NCBI RefSeq assembly: GCF_024758505.1
Contig: NZ_CP077970.1
Span: 6,882,001 to 6,946,000, forward strand
DNA length: 64,000 bases
Source of the DNA: Bradyrhizobium arachidis
GTDB lineage: Bacteria; Pseudomonadota; Alphaproteobacteria; Rhizobiales; Xanthobacteraceae
Direction: 5' to 3'
The translations under genes and the position numbers were made by a program. Positions 34,633-42,955 of this stretch are shown here, piece after piece (positions within the stretch are counted from its first letter, which is position 1; each line of letters opens with the position of its first letter). The notes beneath the pieces were generated by a model. It had not been told where the DNA came from. It was given only the letters and a program-made list of their open reading frames with translations, and searched no databases.

Positions 34633-34781
34633 GAAACTCTCCATTGAGCACGTACAATTTCGGCGGCGGCTTTCCTGTGGAGCTTTGCACCAACCGCGAT
34701 CGCACCCATTCAGCCAGCGAGACGGCGCCCAAGTTCAAGTACAATTACGACCAAACTAACCCTCTCAAGCTCGAAGTGTAA
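34629..34781 (+). CDS. 50-residue coupled ORF in integrase module
   Basis: GTG 34629 overlaps the previous stop (GTGA) and its TAA overlaps the next ATG (TAATG). It reads VRNSPLSTYNFGGGFPVELC, then a hydrophilic middle and PKFKYNYDQTNPLKLEV. Perfect overlaps on both sides argue strongly that it is translated. I do not recognise the family. Confidence 0.55.
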   Translation: MRNSPLSTYNFGGGFPVELCTNRDRTHSASETAPKFKYNYDQTNPLKLEV

Positions 34782-35029
34782 TGGCACGCCAGTTCGCGCT
34801 TCCCCCAACACTTCCGCCTCGTTTGATCGGTCGCGAGGCCGCTGCAGCTTACGTCTCGGTTTTGCCGGGAACATTCGATGCGATGGTGCGGGACAAGCGA
34901 ATGCCACCTCCTCGGCGCCTCACTGAGGGGCGCAAGGCGTGGGACGTTCGGCTGCTGGATCAGGCTATTGATGGGTTGCCGTTGGACGGCGAAGACGCCG
35001 GCGCGTTGAACGATGGCTGGGATGATTAG
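34781..35029 (+). CDS. AlpA/excisionase-like helix-turn-helix protein
   Basis: 82 residues starting on the TAATG overlap. PPRLIGREAAAAYVSVLPGT, FDAMVRDKRMPPPRRLTEGR, KAWDVRLLDQAIDGLP is the winged-helix layout of MerR/AlpA-like excisionases that sit before tyrosine recombinases on alphaproteobacterial prophages and islands. It ends 2 bp before the integrase start. Expected to direct excision or control the integrase. Confidence 0.75.
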   Translation: MARQFALPPTLPPRLIGREAAAAYVSVLPGTFDAMVRDKRMPPPRRLTEGRKAWDVRLLDQAIDGLPLDGEDAGALNDGWDD

Positions 35030-35031
35030 CT

Positions 35032-36126
35032 ATGCGTCGAAAGTTGCCGCCGAATGTCGAGAAGAACGTCGTCAAGGGACATGTCTACTTGTCCTATCGC
35101 GTCGGGAAGGGGCCACGGATTAAGCTCCCCGGTGACCCTAATTCAGACGCCTTTAAGATGGCTTACGCAGCTGCTGTCGCCGGGCACGCGTCGACCAGTC
35201 CGGCGATCGCAAGGGATCAGCCTCGCTCCATCGGCGCGCTCGTCACGTCCTATCTGAACAGCGATGCGTTTGCGTCGCTCGGCGACGGTAGCAAGAGCGG
35301 ATATCGTAGTCGTTTGGATCAGATAAGGCGTGATCACGGCCACAGGGCAGTTGCCGGCCTCACCAAAGACCGGATCGAAGAGAAGATCCTCAAACCGCTC
35401 CATAATAAACCCGGCGCAAAGATCGACACGCTCAAGAAGCTTCGAATCTTGATTCGTCATGCAAAGGACGATCTGAAATGGCTCGCCGTCGATCCGTCCG
35501 CCGGCATTAGGCGCGGGAGGTCGAAGGAAATTCGAGCTTGGACGGATGCCGAGATGGTCGCCTTCGAAACGCGATGGCCCTTTGGAACGAAGCAGCGCGC
35601 AGCATACGAACTGATGCTCCACGTCGGCACGGCGCGCGTCGACACGCACCTGACAACCTGGGTGCAAGCCGATGCCGACGATTTTGAGTACACTAGACGC
35701 AAGACCGGCGTGCCTGTTCTCGTCGAGAAGGCGCAGTCGCTTCGTGCGGCTCTCGCAGCGCTTCCGCGCAGACACGTTTGTATTCTGACCACTGAATGGG
35801 GCAAGCCATTCACTGTGGATGGCTTTAGCGGTTGGATGCGCGATGCAATGACTGACGCCGGCCTTCCGCTTGATTGCCGGCCACATGGCCTACGCAAGAC
35901 CTTTGGCCGCCTCCTCGCCGACGCGGGCGCGACCGCTCATCAAATCATGGCTGCACTTGGCCATCTCACTCTGGCCGAAGCTGAACGTTACACGCGCGAA
36001 GCTGATCGTCGACGCGGGGGTCGGCACGCGATCCAGAAACTAGAAGACTACAAGGCGAACAGAATTCCCCAAACCTCTTCTGCCAGTTTGGGGAAAGAGG
36101 CAAAAACCATAGGAAATTCAAAATGA
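35032..36126 (+). CDS. tyrosine recombinase / integrase
   Basis: 364 residues. N-terminal SAM-like core-binding region (ALVTSYLNSDAFASL…). Catalytic domain: Arg in VGTARVDTHLTTW, the Lys β-turn (TRRKTGVPVLVEKAQ), HGLRKTFGRLLADAG (HxxR), LGHLTLAEAERYTREADRRR with the catalytic tyrosine. All five residues are present, so it should be active. 13 bp after its stop begins the 3' half of a tRNA-Glu, the likely attachment site. It is the last gene of a coupled module. Confidence 0.93.
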   Translation: MRRKLPPNVEKNVVKGHVYLSYRVGKGPRIKLPGDPNSDAFKMAYAAAVAGHASTSPAIARDQPRSIGALVTSYLNSDAFASLGDGSKSGYRSRLDQIRRDHGHRAVAGLTKDRIEEKILKPLHNKPGAKIDTLKKLRILIRHAKDDLKWLAVDPSAGIRRGRSKEIRAWTDAEMVAFETRWPFGTKQRAAYELMLHVGTARVDTHLTTWVQADADDFEYTRRKTGVPVLVEKAQSLRAALAALPRRHVCILTTEWGKPFTVDGFSGWMRDAMTDAGLPLDCRPHGLRKTFGRLLADAGATAHQIMAALGHLTLAEAERYTREADRRRGGRHAIQKLEDYKANRIPQTSSASLGKEAKTIGNSK

Positions 36127-36138
36127 AGAGAAAACCCT

Positions 36139-36187
36139 TGGCGCTCCCTAGGGGAATCGAACCCATGTTTCAGCCTTGAGAGGGCCT
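36139..36187 (-). pseudogene. 3' half of tRNA-Glu (CTC); probable attachment site
   Basis: On the minus strand GGCCCTCTCAAGGC forms the anticodon arm with CTC, followed by a T-arm (GGGTTCGATTCCC) and the acceptor end GGGAGCGCCA. The 5' half is missing. Position right behind the integrase and the break in the anticodon arm mark it as an att site. Confidence 0.65.
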
Positions 36188-36263
36188 GGAGCTTCGTCTC
36201 CAAGCCACGACAATCCTAAATGGCCGACCCAGTTTTTTGCCTATCTTGGGGTAGCCGGATGGA

Positions 36264-36464
36264 TTGCAAATTGTTCGTTTGTCCAATCGAGAAAGTGCAT
36301 TTTGTTTCAATAGCTTTGATTTCCGTTACTCACCGGCGGAGTACAGAGGTCTGGAGAAAATACGGGCATTGGAGAAGGAGTTAGGCAGACGCGCGCTTTC
36401 TGAGTACGGTCCGCCAGCGAACCGACGAGCTAAATTAGCGGCAAAAGAGCGGTTCGATTTTTAG
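36264..36464 (+). CDS. hypothetical ORF (66 aa)
   Basis: MQIVRLSNRESAFCFNSFDF, then a charged helical part (EYRGLEKIRALEKELGRRAL). No family recognised and no clear ribosome binding site; it may be spurious. Confidence 0.25.
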   Translation: MQIVRLSNRESAFCFNSFDFRYSPAEYRGLEKIRALEKELGRRALSEYGPPANRRAKLAAKERFDF

Positions 36465-36488
36465 GGAGAGGACGTTCGAAACGTAAGG

Positions 36489-36518
36489 TGGCGGAGGGAG
36501 AGAAACCGGGTTCGAACC
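36489..36518 (-). pseudogene. tRNA-Ser 3'-end-like fragment
   Basis: The minus strand ends CTCTCCCTCCGCCA after a GGTTCGAACC T-loop-like stretch, as in alphaproteobacterial tRNA-Ser. The T-stem is imperfect and the rest absent, so the identity is tentative. Possibly a second attachment-site remnant. Confidence 0.35.
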
Positions 36519-36715
36519 TTCTCCGCCCGCCGCTCAGAAACACCGCCGGGCGCGCCGCCTCCAAAGCCGTTTATTTTCAACATGTTATAAGTTTTGATTG
36601 GCTGGAGCGTGATTTACCGATCAGACGTGAGCCCATCCGAACGATCAAATCTATCGCCGGACGAGAGGGATACCATCGCGGTAGACGCCTGGCCCGCCAG
36701 CTGCGAAGTCCGCGT

Positions 36716-37114
36716 TCAAAAACAAGTCGCTCGCGGTGGAAATCTATTCGCCAATGCCAGGGCAGAGTTTTCATCAGTCTCCAACGCGATCTTTTGAGCT
36801 AGCATGATGTCCCCCGGCACCAGACGCGCGTTCGGCACGAAGCAATAGCAGCATAGGGGCTCTCCCTTTGCGTCTAGCACGTGCACGTTGGCAGCCGCGC
36901 CATAACTAATGCGGTAGATTCTGCCGGTGTGGCTTCCGACTACATCGAAGTGTTGATATAGCTTGAATTGTTCCAGCTGCCTGGGTGAAAGCCATTGGCA
37001 CAAAAGTCGACGGCCCCGGGCTTCCGGAGAATTTTCTCCAAGAAAGTTCGCATAGACCTCGTAGAGAGCTCTCAATCGATGGCTCGATCGCCCTCGCGAG
37101 CCAAACAGAAACAT
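36716..37114 (-). CDS. conserved hypothetical protein (132 aa)
   Basis: The core LSPRQLEQFKLYQHFDVVGS, HTGRIYRISYGAAANVHVLD and LVPGDIMLAQKIALETDE resembles a family of rhizobial hypotheticals with β-strand-rich middle sections. No catalytic residues are recognised. Two cysteines adjoin (LCCYCF). The first ~25 residues may be too long; the start is uncertain. Confidence 0.6.
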   Translation of the reverse strand: MFLFGSRGRSSHRLRALYEVYANFLGENSPEARGRRLLCQWLSPRQLEQFKLYQHFDVVGSHTGRIYRISYGAAANVHVLDAKGEPLCCYCFVPNARLVPGDIMLAQKIALETDENSALALANRFPPRATCF

Positions 37115-37184
37115 CGTTCTCTCTAGCCCCCCACCAAGCGCGGAAAGAAGAGGGTCTCTTCGGCTGTCGGGTCAAACGCACGAA

Positions 37185-37343
37185 CTAAATCGATTCGCCC
37201 GGTCCCTTGCGCGTCGCTGCCGTAAATCCCTTGCCGGTCAGTTCCTGAAAACGCTGCTCGGCCTGAGCCACCGATTCAAGATCGAACCGATCGAATTCAT
37301 GTCGGCTGTCACCGTTCGCGTCCATGATGATTTGGATAGCCAT
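37185..37343 (-). CDS. small stress-type protein (52 aa)
   Basis: Starts at ATG 37343 after a very good ribosome binding site (AGGAGGAG). MAIQIIMDANGDSRHEFDRF, DLESVAQAEQRFQELTGKGF, ending KGPGESI: an α/β pattern known from short rhizobial proteins. A well-matched EcfG-type promoter lies just upstream, so expression in the general stress response is likely. Not visible as a long ORF because the other frames here are longer but meaningless. Confidence 0.7.
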   Translation of the reverse strand: MAIQIIMDANGDSRHEFDRFDLESVAQAEQRFQELTGKGFTAATRKGPGESI

Positions 37344-37373
37344 CGCGCTCCTCCTCGTTCCCCGGACTCTGTT

Positions 37374-37399
37374 AACGGAGGGCGCTGCACTCCTGTTCC
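37374..37399 (-). promoter_or_regulatory. EcfG-type (general stress response) promoter
   Basis: Minus strand GGAAC, 17 bp, CGTT – the consensus -35/-10 of alphaproteobacterial EcfG sigma factors – about 30 bp upstream of the small gene's ATG at 37343. Confidence 0.65.
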
Positions 37400-37670
37400 T
37401 ATTTGCGACAGGCGTTCTTCATTCCACACGGCGCTCCCTCAGCTCCCCAGCACTCACGTTCGGTCGACACCAGGGCTGAGTCCAGTCTTGGCGGAATCAA
37501 ATCGCGTCTGTATTGAACGGTTCCTCGCGCTTCACGACGCTTCCACTTCCTAACATTTGTTAGACTAAACGGGCGGTTGAGCCGACTGAGTTACATAACC
37601 TATGTGAGTGTCGACGATGGACCGCGGCCGCTAGGCTAACTCGAACAATCGAGAATGCGGGAGGTTCGCG

Positions 37671-37871
37671 ATGAAGCATCGACGGCGTTTCAAACAAGCC
37701 ACCACACTGCATGATCGACTAGCAAAATTCGCAAAGGACATGCGCGAGCGCGCCGAGGTTTTGCCGCCCGGCAGCGAGAGAGACGAACTTATCAAACGGG
37801 CGCGCAATGCCGAAGCTGCGGCACGGATCGATGCGTTGCTGCCACCGCCAAAGCTTCGATCAGCAACTTAG
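37671..37871 (+). CDS. small basic coiled-coil protein (66 aa)
   Basis: MKHRRRFKQATTLHDRLAKF, AKDMRERAEVLPPGSERDEL, IKRARNAEAAARIDALLP. A paralogue of the 67-residue ORF at 51544 (same order: basic start, LxDRLAxxAKxxRExA, LPPGxxRD, KARxAExxAxxxxW). A charged helix that may form coiled coils. Function unknown; a family frequent in Bradyrhizobium. Confidence 0.65.
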   Translation: MKHRRRFKQATTLHDRLAKFAKDMRERAEVLPPGSERDELIKRARNAEAAARIDALLPPPKLRSAT

Positions 37872-37907
37872 GAACTAGTCGCGATCGGCAGATTAGTATG
37901 CGCTACT

Positions 37908-38126
37908 TCAGCGCACGCATTCGGCCTTGACTGTAATTCGGAAGATCAGCTTCTCCCGGCGGTCTCTGACCTCCAAACTCCAAGCGCCACCCGGAAGCAG
38001 GTTGCTCTCAATATCCCGGGTCAACCGTGTGGCCGTTCGCCAAGCCGCTCTATCGTCAGGCAGGTCTTCCCCGACGTTGTCCCGGTAAGGGTAACCATTC
38101 TCAATGTCAAAATAGTACCGCGACAT
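37908..38126 (-). CDS. DUF6894-type small protein (72 aa)
   Basis: MSRYYFDIENGYPYRDNVGE, DLPDDRAAWRTATRLTRDIE, then WSLEVRDRREKLIFRITVKA. This matches the DUF6894 layout: YYFDI start, GEDLPD turn and a C-terminal β strand pair. Function unknown. Confidence 0.75.
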   Translation of the reverse strand: MSRYYFDIENGYPYRDNVGEDLPDDRAAWRTATRLTRDIESNLLPGGAWSLEVRDRREKLIFRITVKAECVR

Positions 38127-38213
38127 AATTCTTGAACACGATTCAACTAAGTTAGTTTCATGGCCGGCGTCGGTTCTTCCTCGGCCATAGCGCTGAAAGA
38201 AAATTAGTACACC

Positions 38214-38663
38214 TCAAAATCTCCTGGCCCTCGGCAGCGAGGCGGCGCTCGAGCTTCGCGCGCGACGTCTTCGGACGCGTCCCTTGACCAACCCTCCGCC
38301 GGGCCACTCGGCGAGCTGGGGCAGCGGAGGAACCGGGGCATCCACCTTCTCGGCCGGCACTGTCTCTATCGCCCGGTCGACCAGGGGCCGCGCCTCCATG
38401 AATTCCAGGACTGCATGTCCCTTGGCGGTGATCTTCCAGCCGCCGTTTTTGCGCTCAATCAGGCCTTGCGCGAAGATGTCGAAGTCCGGCACGCGCGCAG
38501 CAAGCCGCTTGGTGCGATCAGCCCAGTCCCGACCGCTCGTCGCCAGGATCGCCATGTCGCGTTTGAGGTCGGCCATGAGGGCGAAGCCGTCAGGATAGGC
38601 CACCAGGATCTTCAGCACCGTGACCTGGAAATTCACCCCCGCCCCCCGGCCGGTCAGCGCCAC
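38214..38663 (-). CDS. conserved protein with winged-helix-like core (149 aa)
   Basis: GVNFQVTVLKILVAYPDGFA, LMADLKRDMAILATSGRDWA, DRTKRLAARVPDFDIFAQGL, VERKNGG-like IERKNGGWKITAKGHAVLEF. The last part reads as a winged helix. The C-terminal ~40 residues are proline- and arginine-rich (disordered). No characterised member is known to me. Overlaps the next upstream gene by 10 bp, so coupled to it. Confidence 0.65.
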   Translation of the reverse strand: MALTGRGAGVNFQVTVLKILVAYPDGFALMADLKRDMAILATSGRDWADRTKRLAARVPDFDIFAQGLIERKNGGWKITAKGHAVLEFMEARPLVDRAIETVPAEKVDAPVPPLPQLAEWPGGGLVKGRVRRRRARSSSAASLPRARRF

Positions 38664-38854
38664 ATGGTTGGCGCTTGCGAGAGAGCTTGGCGCCCGACCT
38701 GCTTGAGCTGCTCCGGTGACGTGTCGCCTCTGGTCGCGGCTTCCAGGATTTTCGAAGCCACGTGGGTACGGGCGCCGGTCTCGGCCTGGGAAACGCTTTC
38801 GCAGACTTCGTCCAGGACCGCGCGCAAAATCGCGGTGGTAGCAGGATCGAACAT
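38654..38854 (-). CDS. small conserved protein (66 aa), coupled to the winged-helix gene
   Basis: From ATG 38854 (MFDPATTAILRAVLDEVCES, VSQAETGARTHVASKILEAA, TRGDTSPEQLKQVGRQAL). An all-helical protein of a common rhizobial hypothetical family. GGGGGTCCCCC-like sequence surrounds the start. Its 3' end overlaps the downstream gene by 10 bp on the same strand. Confidence 0.65.
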   Translation of the reverse strand: MFDPATTAILRAVLDEVCESVSQAETGARTHVASKILEAATRGDTSPEQLKQVGRQALSQAPTMWR

Positions 38855-39056
38855 GGGGGACCCCCAGAAGAAAGAACTATCGTAACGCAATCGCTCGGGC
38901 GTCGAATTCAACAATGTTAAGAAATCTCTAGGAATCTACATCCCGGCTCGGATTTGGCAATAGACTCAGAATGCGTCGCGCCTAGAACGGCCTCAGGCTG
39001 GCCCGCTTGAAACGCCGGCGCGGACCTGGACCTTTCGCACCGCGGCATAGATCGTT

Positions 39057-39248
39057 TTAGCGCTCTAGTCGAGAAACCGGATGATGGTTCGAGCGGTCGA
39101 GAGCGTGCACCAGCTCGTCGCTGTCGAGTACGGCCTGCAGGCGCCGCAAGGTCTGTACAAGATCCAAAGAGCCCAGTCGATCCTCACTGAGAATTCGTCG
39201 AGCGTCCACGATCGCGCGATAAAGGACATCCTGGTCGGGGCTATTCAT
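39057..39248 (-). CDS. small conserved protein (63 aa)
   Basis: ATG 39248 starts MNSPDQDVLYRAIVDARRIL, SEDRLGSLDLVQTLRRLQAV, LDSDELVHALDRSNHHPVSR. A small helical family frequent in Bradyrhizobium. The longer frame to 39956 runs antisense through the PRC-barrel gene and is not used. Confidence 0.6.
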   Translation of the reverse strand: MNSPDQDVLYRAIVDARRILSEDRLGSLDLVQTLRRLQAVLDSDELVHALDRSNHHPVSRLER

Positions 39249-39521
39249 TTTCGGCGCTCCAAACACAAACCAATCCCGCCGGAGGGCGGAACGTTCCCAG
39301 GTTCTCCCTGCGATGATCGTCGACTTTCGGCGAAGCGAGAAAACTCGGAAACATTCGCAGCAGGGTGGCTTCGGCATCGAACATTGGAGCGTGGACGGCG
39401 GTGTCGGCGAGGAGCTCGCGCCGGTGCGGCAAAATGGATCAGTGGCCGCATGCGCCGGGAAAGCGGAGGAACGAGCACCTGCCGATCTCACTTGTCTTGC
39501 ATCAATCTTTCGTGGAGGAGA

Positions 39522-39884
39522 ATGACAATGGAAATGGAAAGGCGTGAAACAGGAACGCTGATCGGTAGCGACAAGGTCGAAGGCACCACCGTCTATGGCG
39601 CCGACGCCCAAAAGATCGGCTCGATCGAGCGCGTCATGATCGACAAGGTCAGCGGCCAGGTGTCGTACGCGGTTCTCGGCTTCGGCGGCTTCTTGGGCAT
39701 CGGAGACGATCACTACCCCCTGCCATGGCAGTCGTTGAAGTACGACACGAGCCTTGGCGGGTACCGAACCAATCTCACCGCCGACCGGCTCGAGGGCGCG
39801 CCAAAGTACGGCAATGACAACGATTGGAATTGGGACGACCCGGGACGGGCGCGAGCCGTGAACGACTACTATTCCGGGTTCTAG
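39522..39884 (+). CDS. PRC-barrel domain protein
   Basis: 120 residues from ATG 39522 (GGAGGAGA upstream). The PRC-barrel core is clear: LIGSDKVEGTTVYGADAQKI, GSIERVMIDKVSGQVSYAVL, GFGGFLGIGDDHYPLPWQSL, then RTNLTADRLEGAP. PRC-barrel proteins are small β folds found in RNA-processing, photosynthesis and stress contexts; single-domain rhizobial copies are usually stress-linked. Likely cytoplasmic. Confidence 0.85.
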   Translation: MTMEMERRETGTLIGSDKVEGTTVYGADAQKIGSIERVMIDKVSGQVSYAVLGFGGFLGIGDDHYPLPWQSLKYDTSLGGYRTNLTADRLEGAPKYGNDNDWNWDDPGRARAVNDYYSGF

Positions 39885-40139
39885 CCGATGCCGGCGACCT
39901 AGATCGCACCGCGCCACATGCTGTTGCGGTTGCGGGGACCCGGAATCCCAAGGCACTTCGGGTCCCCCCTTTGTAGACTGCTCGAGCCACCGGCGCCCTC
40001 AGTGAGCTTTCCGTCCATCTCCGCACCGCTGCATCTTGGAGCGGATCGATCCTGTCGCAGTATGCGCACAGGTATTGGCCGGGCCGCTGCACGGCCTCGT
40101 CGGCCGCGGGCTTCCGACCGTCAGCAATCTTGCCCAGCA

Positions 40140-40415
40140 ATGGCGTACCAGGATGAGAAGGCCTCGCAGGGCCGATGCGACCTGCATCAGAAAATCGATG
40201 CGATGCGAACCGAGATGCAGAAGCTGGACGCTCTCGTCAAATCCGCCGTCAAGGACATTGCGCAGATGAAGCCGACTGTGGATGCGGTCGAGAACGCCAA
40301 GCAGCAAGCGGTGGGCGCGCGGATCCTGGCGCGCCTGTTATGGGGCGGAGCGATCTGCATCAGCGGCGGCGCCGTCTGGGTGGTCGCCAACCATGTGAAG
40401 ATCACCTTCAAATAG
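40140..40415 (+). CDS. coiled-coil membrane-anchored protein, phage DUF1515-like
   Basis: From ATG 40140, 91 residues: MAYQDEKASQGRCDLHQKID, AMRTEMQKLDALVKSAVKDI, then a C-terminal membrane helix (LARLLWGGAICISGGAVWVV) and a short tail. Resembles the DUF1515-type phage proteins with heptad coiled coil followed by one TM helix. It may be a stray prophage gene. The longer frame from 39918 is Arg/Pro noise. Confidence 0.6.
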   Translation: MAYQDEKASQGRCDLHQKIDAMRTEMQKLDALVKSAVKDIAQMKPTVDAVENAKQQAVGARILARLLWGGAICISGGAVWVVANHVKITFK

Positions 40416-40536
40416 AACTTGGCTGGATGCTCGTAAACTGGCCGGATGCCCGCTCAAAAGCCAACAGCGGCGGAAAAGCGGACATCGGGCGAGGTCGCAG
40501 AAGGGCCACAAGCGGACCCGCCACCGCCAAGTCGCA

Positions 40537-41043
40537 TCAAGTCAAACCAAAACGCGCGCACAAATCAGGGACACTCTCGAAATCCATATCCAATTCATAT
40601 TTCTGAAGAAGCGGGGCAGCTTTTATTCTGTCGGGCCAAATTTCGCGCAATTCGCGAAAGTAATTTTCGAAACCGCCGGGTGAAATTACTTCGATGATTT
40701 CGCACGGAGTGTCGCCCGCGTTCCAGAACGTATGCCACTGCCCTCGCGGCTTGAACACCCATGTGCCCGGTTCGGCTGTGACAACATCGTCGCCCAGCAG
40801 CGCCCCAAAGGTGCCGGTCAACACATACGAATGCTCGTCTTCGCGGTGGTGACGGTGCAAGGGCGCCGCCAACGTGCGGGGCGGCAGCTGATGATGAATT
40901 ACGGAGAAGCGGCCGCCGGTTTGAGGACCATCGATCTTCCATTGCGTGCCGAGGCGCCCAGAGTGAAATTTCTCACCGGCCGCAAACGGAATCAATAGTG
41001 GACCGGATAGAAAAGGGGATCGACCCGAGAACTCACGTTCCAT
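40537..41043 (-). CDS. cupin-domain protein
   Basis: 168 residues with a single conserved cupin: PLHRHHREDEHSYVLTGTFG (motif 1 with His, His, Glu) and GTWVFKPRGQWHTFWNAGDT (motif 2 with His). These residues form the usual metal site, so the protein could be an isomerase, dioxygenase or ligand-binding cupin; nothing narrows the substrate. C-terminal helix region EYWEIFRELREIWPD-like. It stands alone next to the IS. Confidence 0.85.
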   Translation of the reverse strand: MEREFSGRSPFLSGPLLIPFAAGEKFHSGRLGTQWKIDGPQTGGRFSVIHHQLPPRTLAAPLHRHHREDEHSYVLTGTFGALLGDDVVTAEPGTWVFKPRGQWHTFWNAGDTPCEIIEVISPGGFENYFRELREIWPDRIKAAPLLQKYELDMDFESVPDLCARFGLT

Positions 41044-41108
41044 GTTATCTCCCTTATCGTGTGTGGCGCATTCACGTTAAAGCATTTCTTGAATAATGTC
41101 TGCTGCGG

Positions 41109-42675
41109 GTCTTGGCCGTGTAAAAACACGCTTCCCAGGGAGGTCGGAGAGAAGCCAAGACCGGTTCGGTCTCAGGCCGCGATCGCAGCCATCAGCGGCT
41201 TGGTCCCGACGATGTTCATGACCCGCGTCAGATTGTAGGCGAGGACCGAGAGAGCCATCTCGGCGGCTACTTTTGGGAGCGTTTTGGTGAGGAAATGTGT
41301 CGCCCCCATGCGGGCTTTCATCGTGCCGAACGGATGCTCGACCGTCTCGCGACGCTGGCGCATGGCTTGTGGGTTTGCATCGAGGCGCTGCTGCACAGCC
41401 TCGAGCAGATGCTCGTGCTCCCATCGCGTAATCCGCCGCTCTGGCCCGGTCGTGCATTGCGATTTGAGCGCACAATTTTGACAGGCCGTGGTCCAGTAGC
41501 GCCGCAGCATCTTGCCGTCTTCTTCGTTTGTATATCGATACGGCAATCGCTCCCCAGCTGGACAGCGATAGGCGTCCTCCTCTGGCAAATACGCAAAGTC
41601 CTGCTTACCGAAGCGCCCCTCCGATTTGGCGCCCGACGTCTGCGGCTTGGGCAGAGTTACCGTGATGCCGGCCTCGTGGCACGCGAGGATCTCCGTGCTG
41701 CTGAAGTAGCCGCGATCGGCAACGGCCTCGAGCGTCTCAGCCTTGAGAACACCCTTCGCTTGCTTGGCCATGTTGGCAAGTTGTGCCCGATCTGAGCCGC
41801 TGTTCGTTACCTCATGCGCCACAATCAGATGGTGCTCGGTGTCTACGGCGACCTGCACGTTGTAGCCGACGACGCCGGAACCGCGACCGCTCGTCGCCAT
41901 CGAACGGCTGTCGGGATCGGTCAGTGAGATTTGCTGGTCAGGCGACGCGAGCATCTGCTTCTCGTAAACGGCAAGCTTGCCCATCTCCTCCTTCAGCTTC
42001 GTCAGCTTCTCGGTAAGCCTCGTTATCTTCGCGGCCAGCGCCTCCGTCGGCTCCTGTCGATCGGCCGTGTCAAGTTGGCTCAGATAGCGCGCGATGCTCT
42101 CCTCCAACTGAGCACGCCGCCGCTCCACCTTGGCGCGCGTGAAGTTCCTGTCCCGGTTGTTCACGGCCTTGAACTTGCTGCCATCGATGGCGACGCTCGC
42201 CGTCGCGAGAAGGCCCATCTCACGGCAGAGTTCGACGAAGCGCGCACATACCTTGCGCAGCGCCAGGCCGTTATCTTTGCGGAAGTCCGCGATCGTCTTG
42301 TGATCAGGTGCGAGCCGCCCCAGCAGCCACATGACCTCGACATTGCGTCCGGCTTCTCGTTCGAGCCGCCGGCTCGACTGAACCCGGTTCAGATAGCCGT
42401 AAATATAAAGCTTAAGGAGAACAGAGGGGTGGTACGAGGGCCGACCAGTCGCCGCCGGCTCCACCCCCTCAAAGCTCATCTCCGCCAAATCGAGCGCATC
42501 GACAAACACGTCAATCACGCGGACAGGGTTGCTCTCGTCAATGAAATCATCGAGGCATTCGGGCAACAGCGTCCATTGCCCACGATCCGCCTCTTCAACG
42601 AAGCGCCTCATCAATTCCCCCGCAGAATCACGGGAGAATCATATCAGCAGCACCGCGTTTTCACACAGCCAGGGT
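41109..42675 (-). mobile_element. IS1182-family insertion sequence
   Basis: The transposase gene is flanked by imperfect ~20-bp inverted repeats: CTTGGCCGTGTAAAAACACG at 41111 and, reversed, CCTGGCTGTGTGAAAACGCG ending near 42673, with about 16 of 20 positions matching. Target duplications were not established. Confidence 0.65.
41172..42614 (-). CDS. IS1182-family transposase
   Basis: 480 residues, normal length. N-terminal region: LLPECLDDFIDESNPVRVID, YHPSVLLKLYIYGYLNRVQS, WLLGRLAPDHKTIADFRKDN. DDE parts: SVAIDGSKFKAVNNRDRNFT (first Asp), NVQVAVDTEHHLIVAHEVTN (second Asp), and RRETVEHPFGTMKARMG (Glu). A CxxC…C zinc-like patch (TACQNCALKSQCTTGPERRI) precedes the last block. The frame is intact, so it may be active. 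Confidence 0.93.
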   Translation of the reverse strand: MMRRFVEEADRGQWTLLPECLDDFIDESNPVRVIDVFVDALDLAEMSFEGVEPAATGRPSYHPSVLLKLYIYGYLNRVQSSRRLEREAGRNVEVMWLLGRLAPDHKTIADFRKDNGLALRKVCARFVELCREMGLLATASVAIDGSKFKAVNNRDRNFTRAKVERRRAQLEESIARYLSQLDTADRQEPTEALAAKITRLTEKLTKLKEEMGKLAVYEKQMLASPDQQISLTDPDSRSMATSGRGSGVVGYNVQVAVDTEHHLIVAHEVTNSGSDRAQLANMAKQAKGVLKAETLEAVADRGYFSSTEILACHEAGITVTLPKPQTSGAKSEGRFGKQDFAYLPEEDAYRCPAGERLPYRYTNEEDGKMLRRYWTTACQNCALKSQCTTGPERRITRWEHEHLLEAVQQRLDANPQAMRQRRETVEHPFGTMKARMGATHFLTKTLPKVAAEMALSVLAYNLTRVMNIVGTKPLMAAIAA

Positions 42676-42955
42676 CAAAGGCTGCCCTCTCGCGGCCGCA
42701 TCACATTGGTCGGCGCAACGCTCGGAAGCAGACACCGGGGCGCTCTTCAAGGCGGGCAGCAACGGGCCATTAGCGAACTTGGGCCAAATCCACGGAATAG
42801 GCGCTAAGCGATCTACGACATCGTTCAGGTGAAATGGTTCCCAGAGACCAGGCAGCCCTGTTGACGCGGAGCTTTTAAAGCCCCTTAGTTTCCAATGTCG
42901 CCGGGCGATTGGAGCGGCGAAGGCACGGTTGTGACTGCTTATCGGTTTTTCGTTG

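Noticed and set aside
39249..39956. Minus-strand extension of the 63-residue ORF to 299 residues
   Set aside because: Runs antisense through the PRC-barrel gene; ATG 39248 gives the conserved small protein.
40446..40697. 83-residue plus-strand ORF overlapping the cupin 3' end
   Set aside because: Overlaps a solid gene by 160 bp and has disordered composition; first part could be a short peptide but evidence is lacking.
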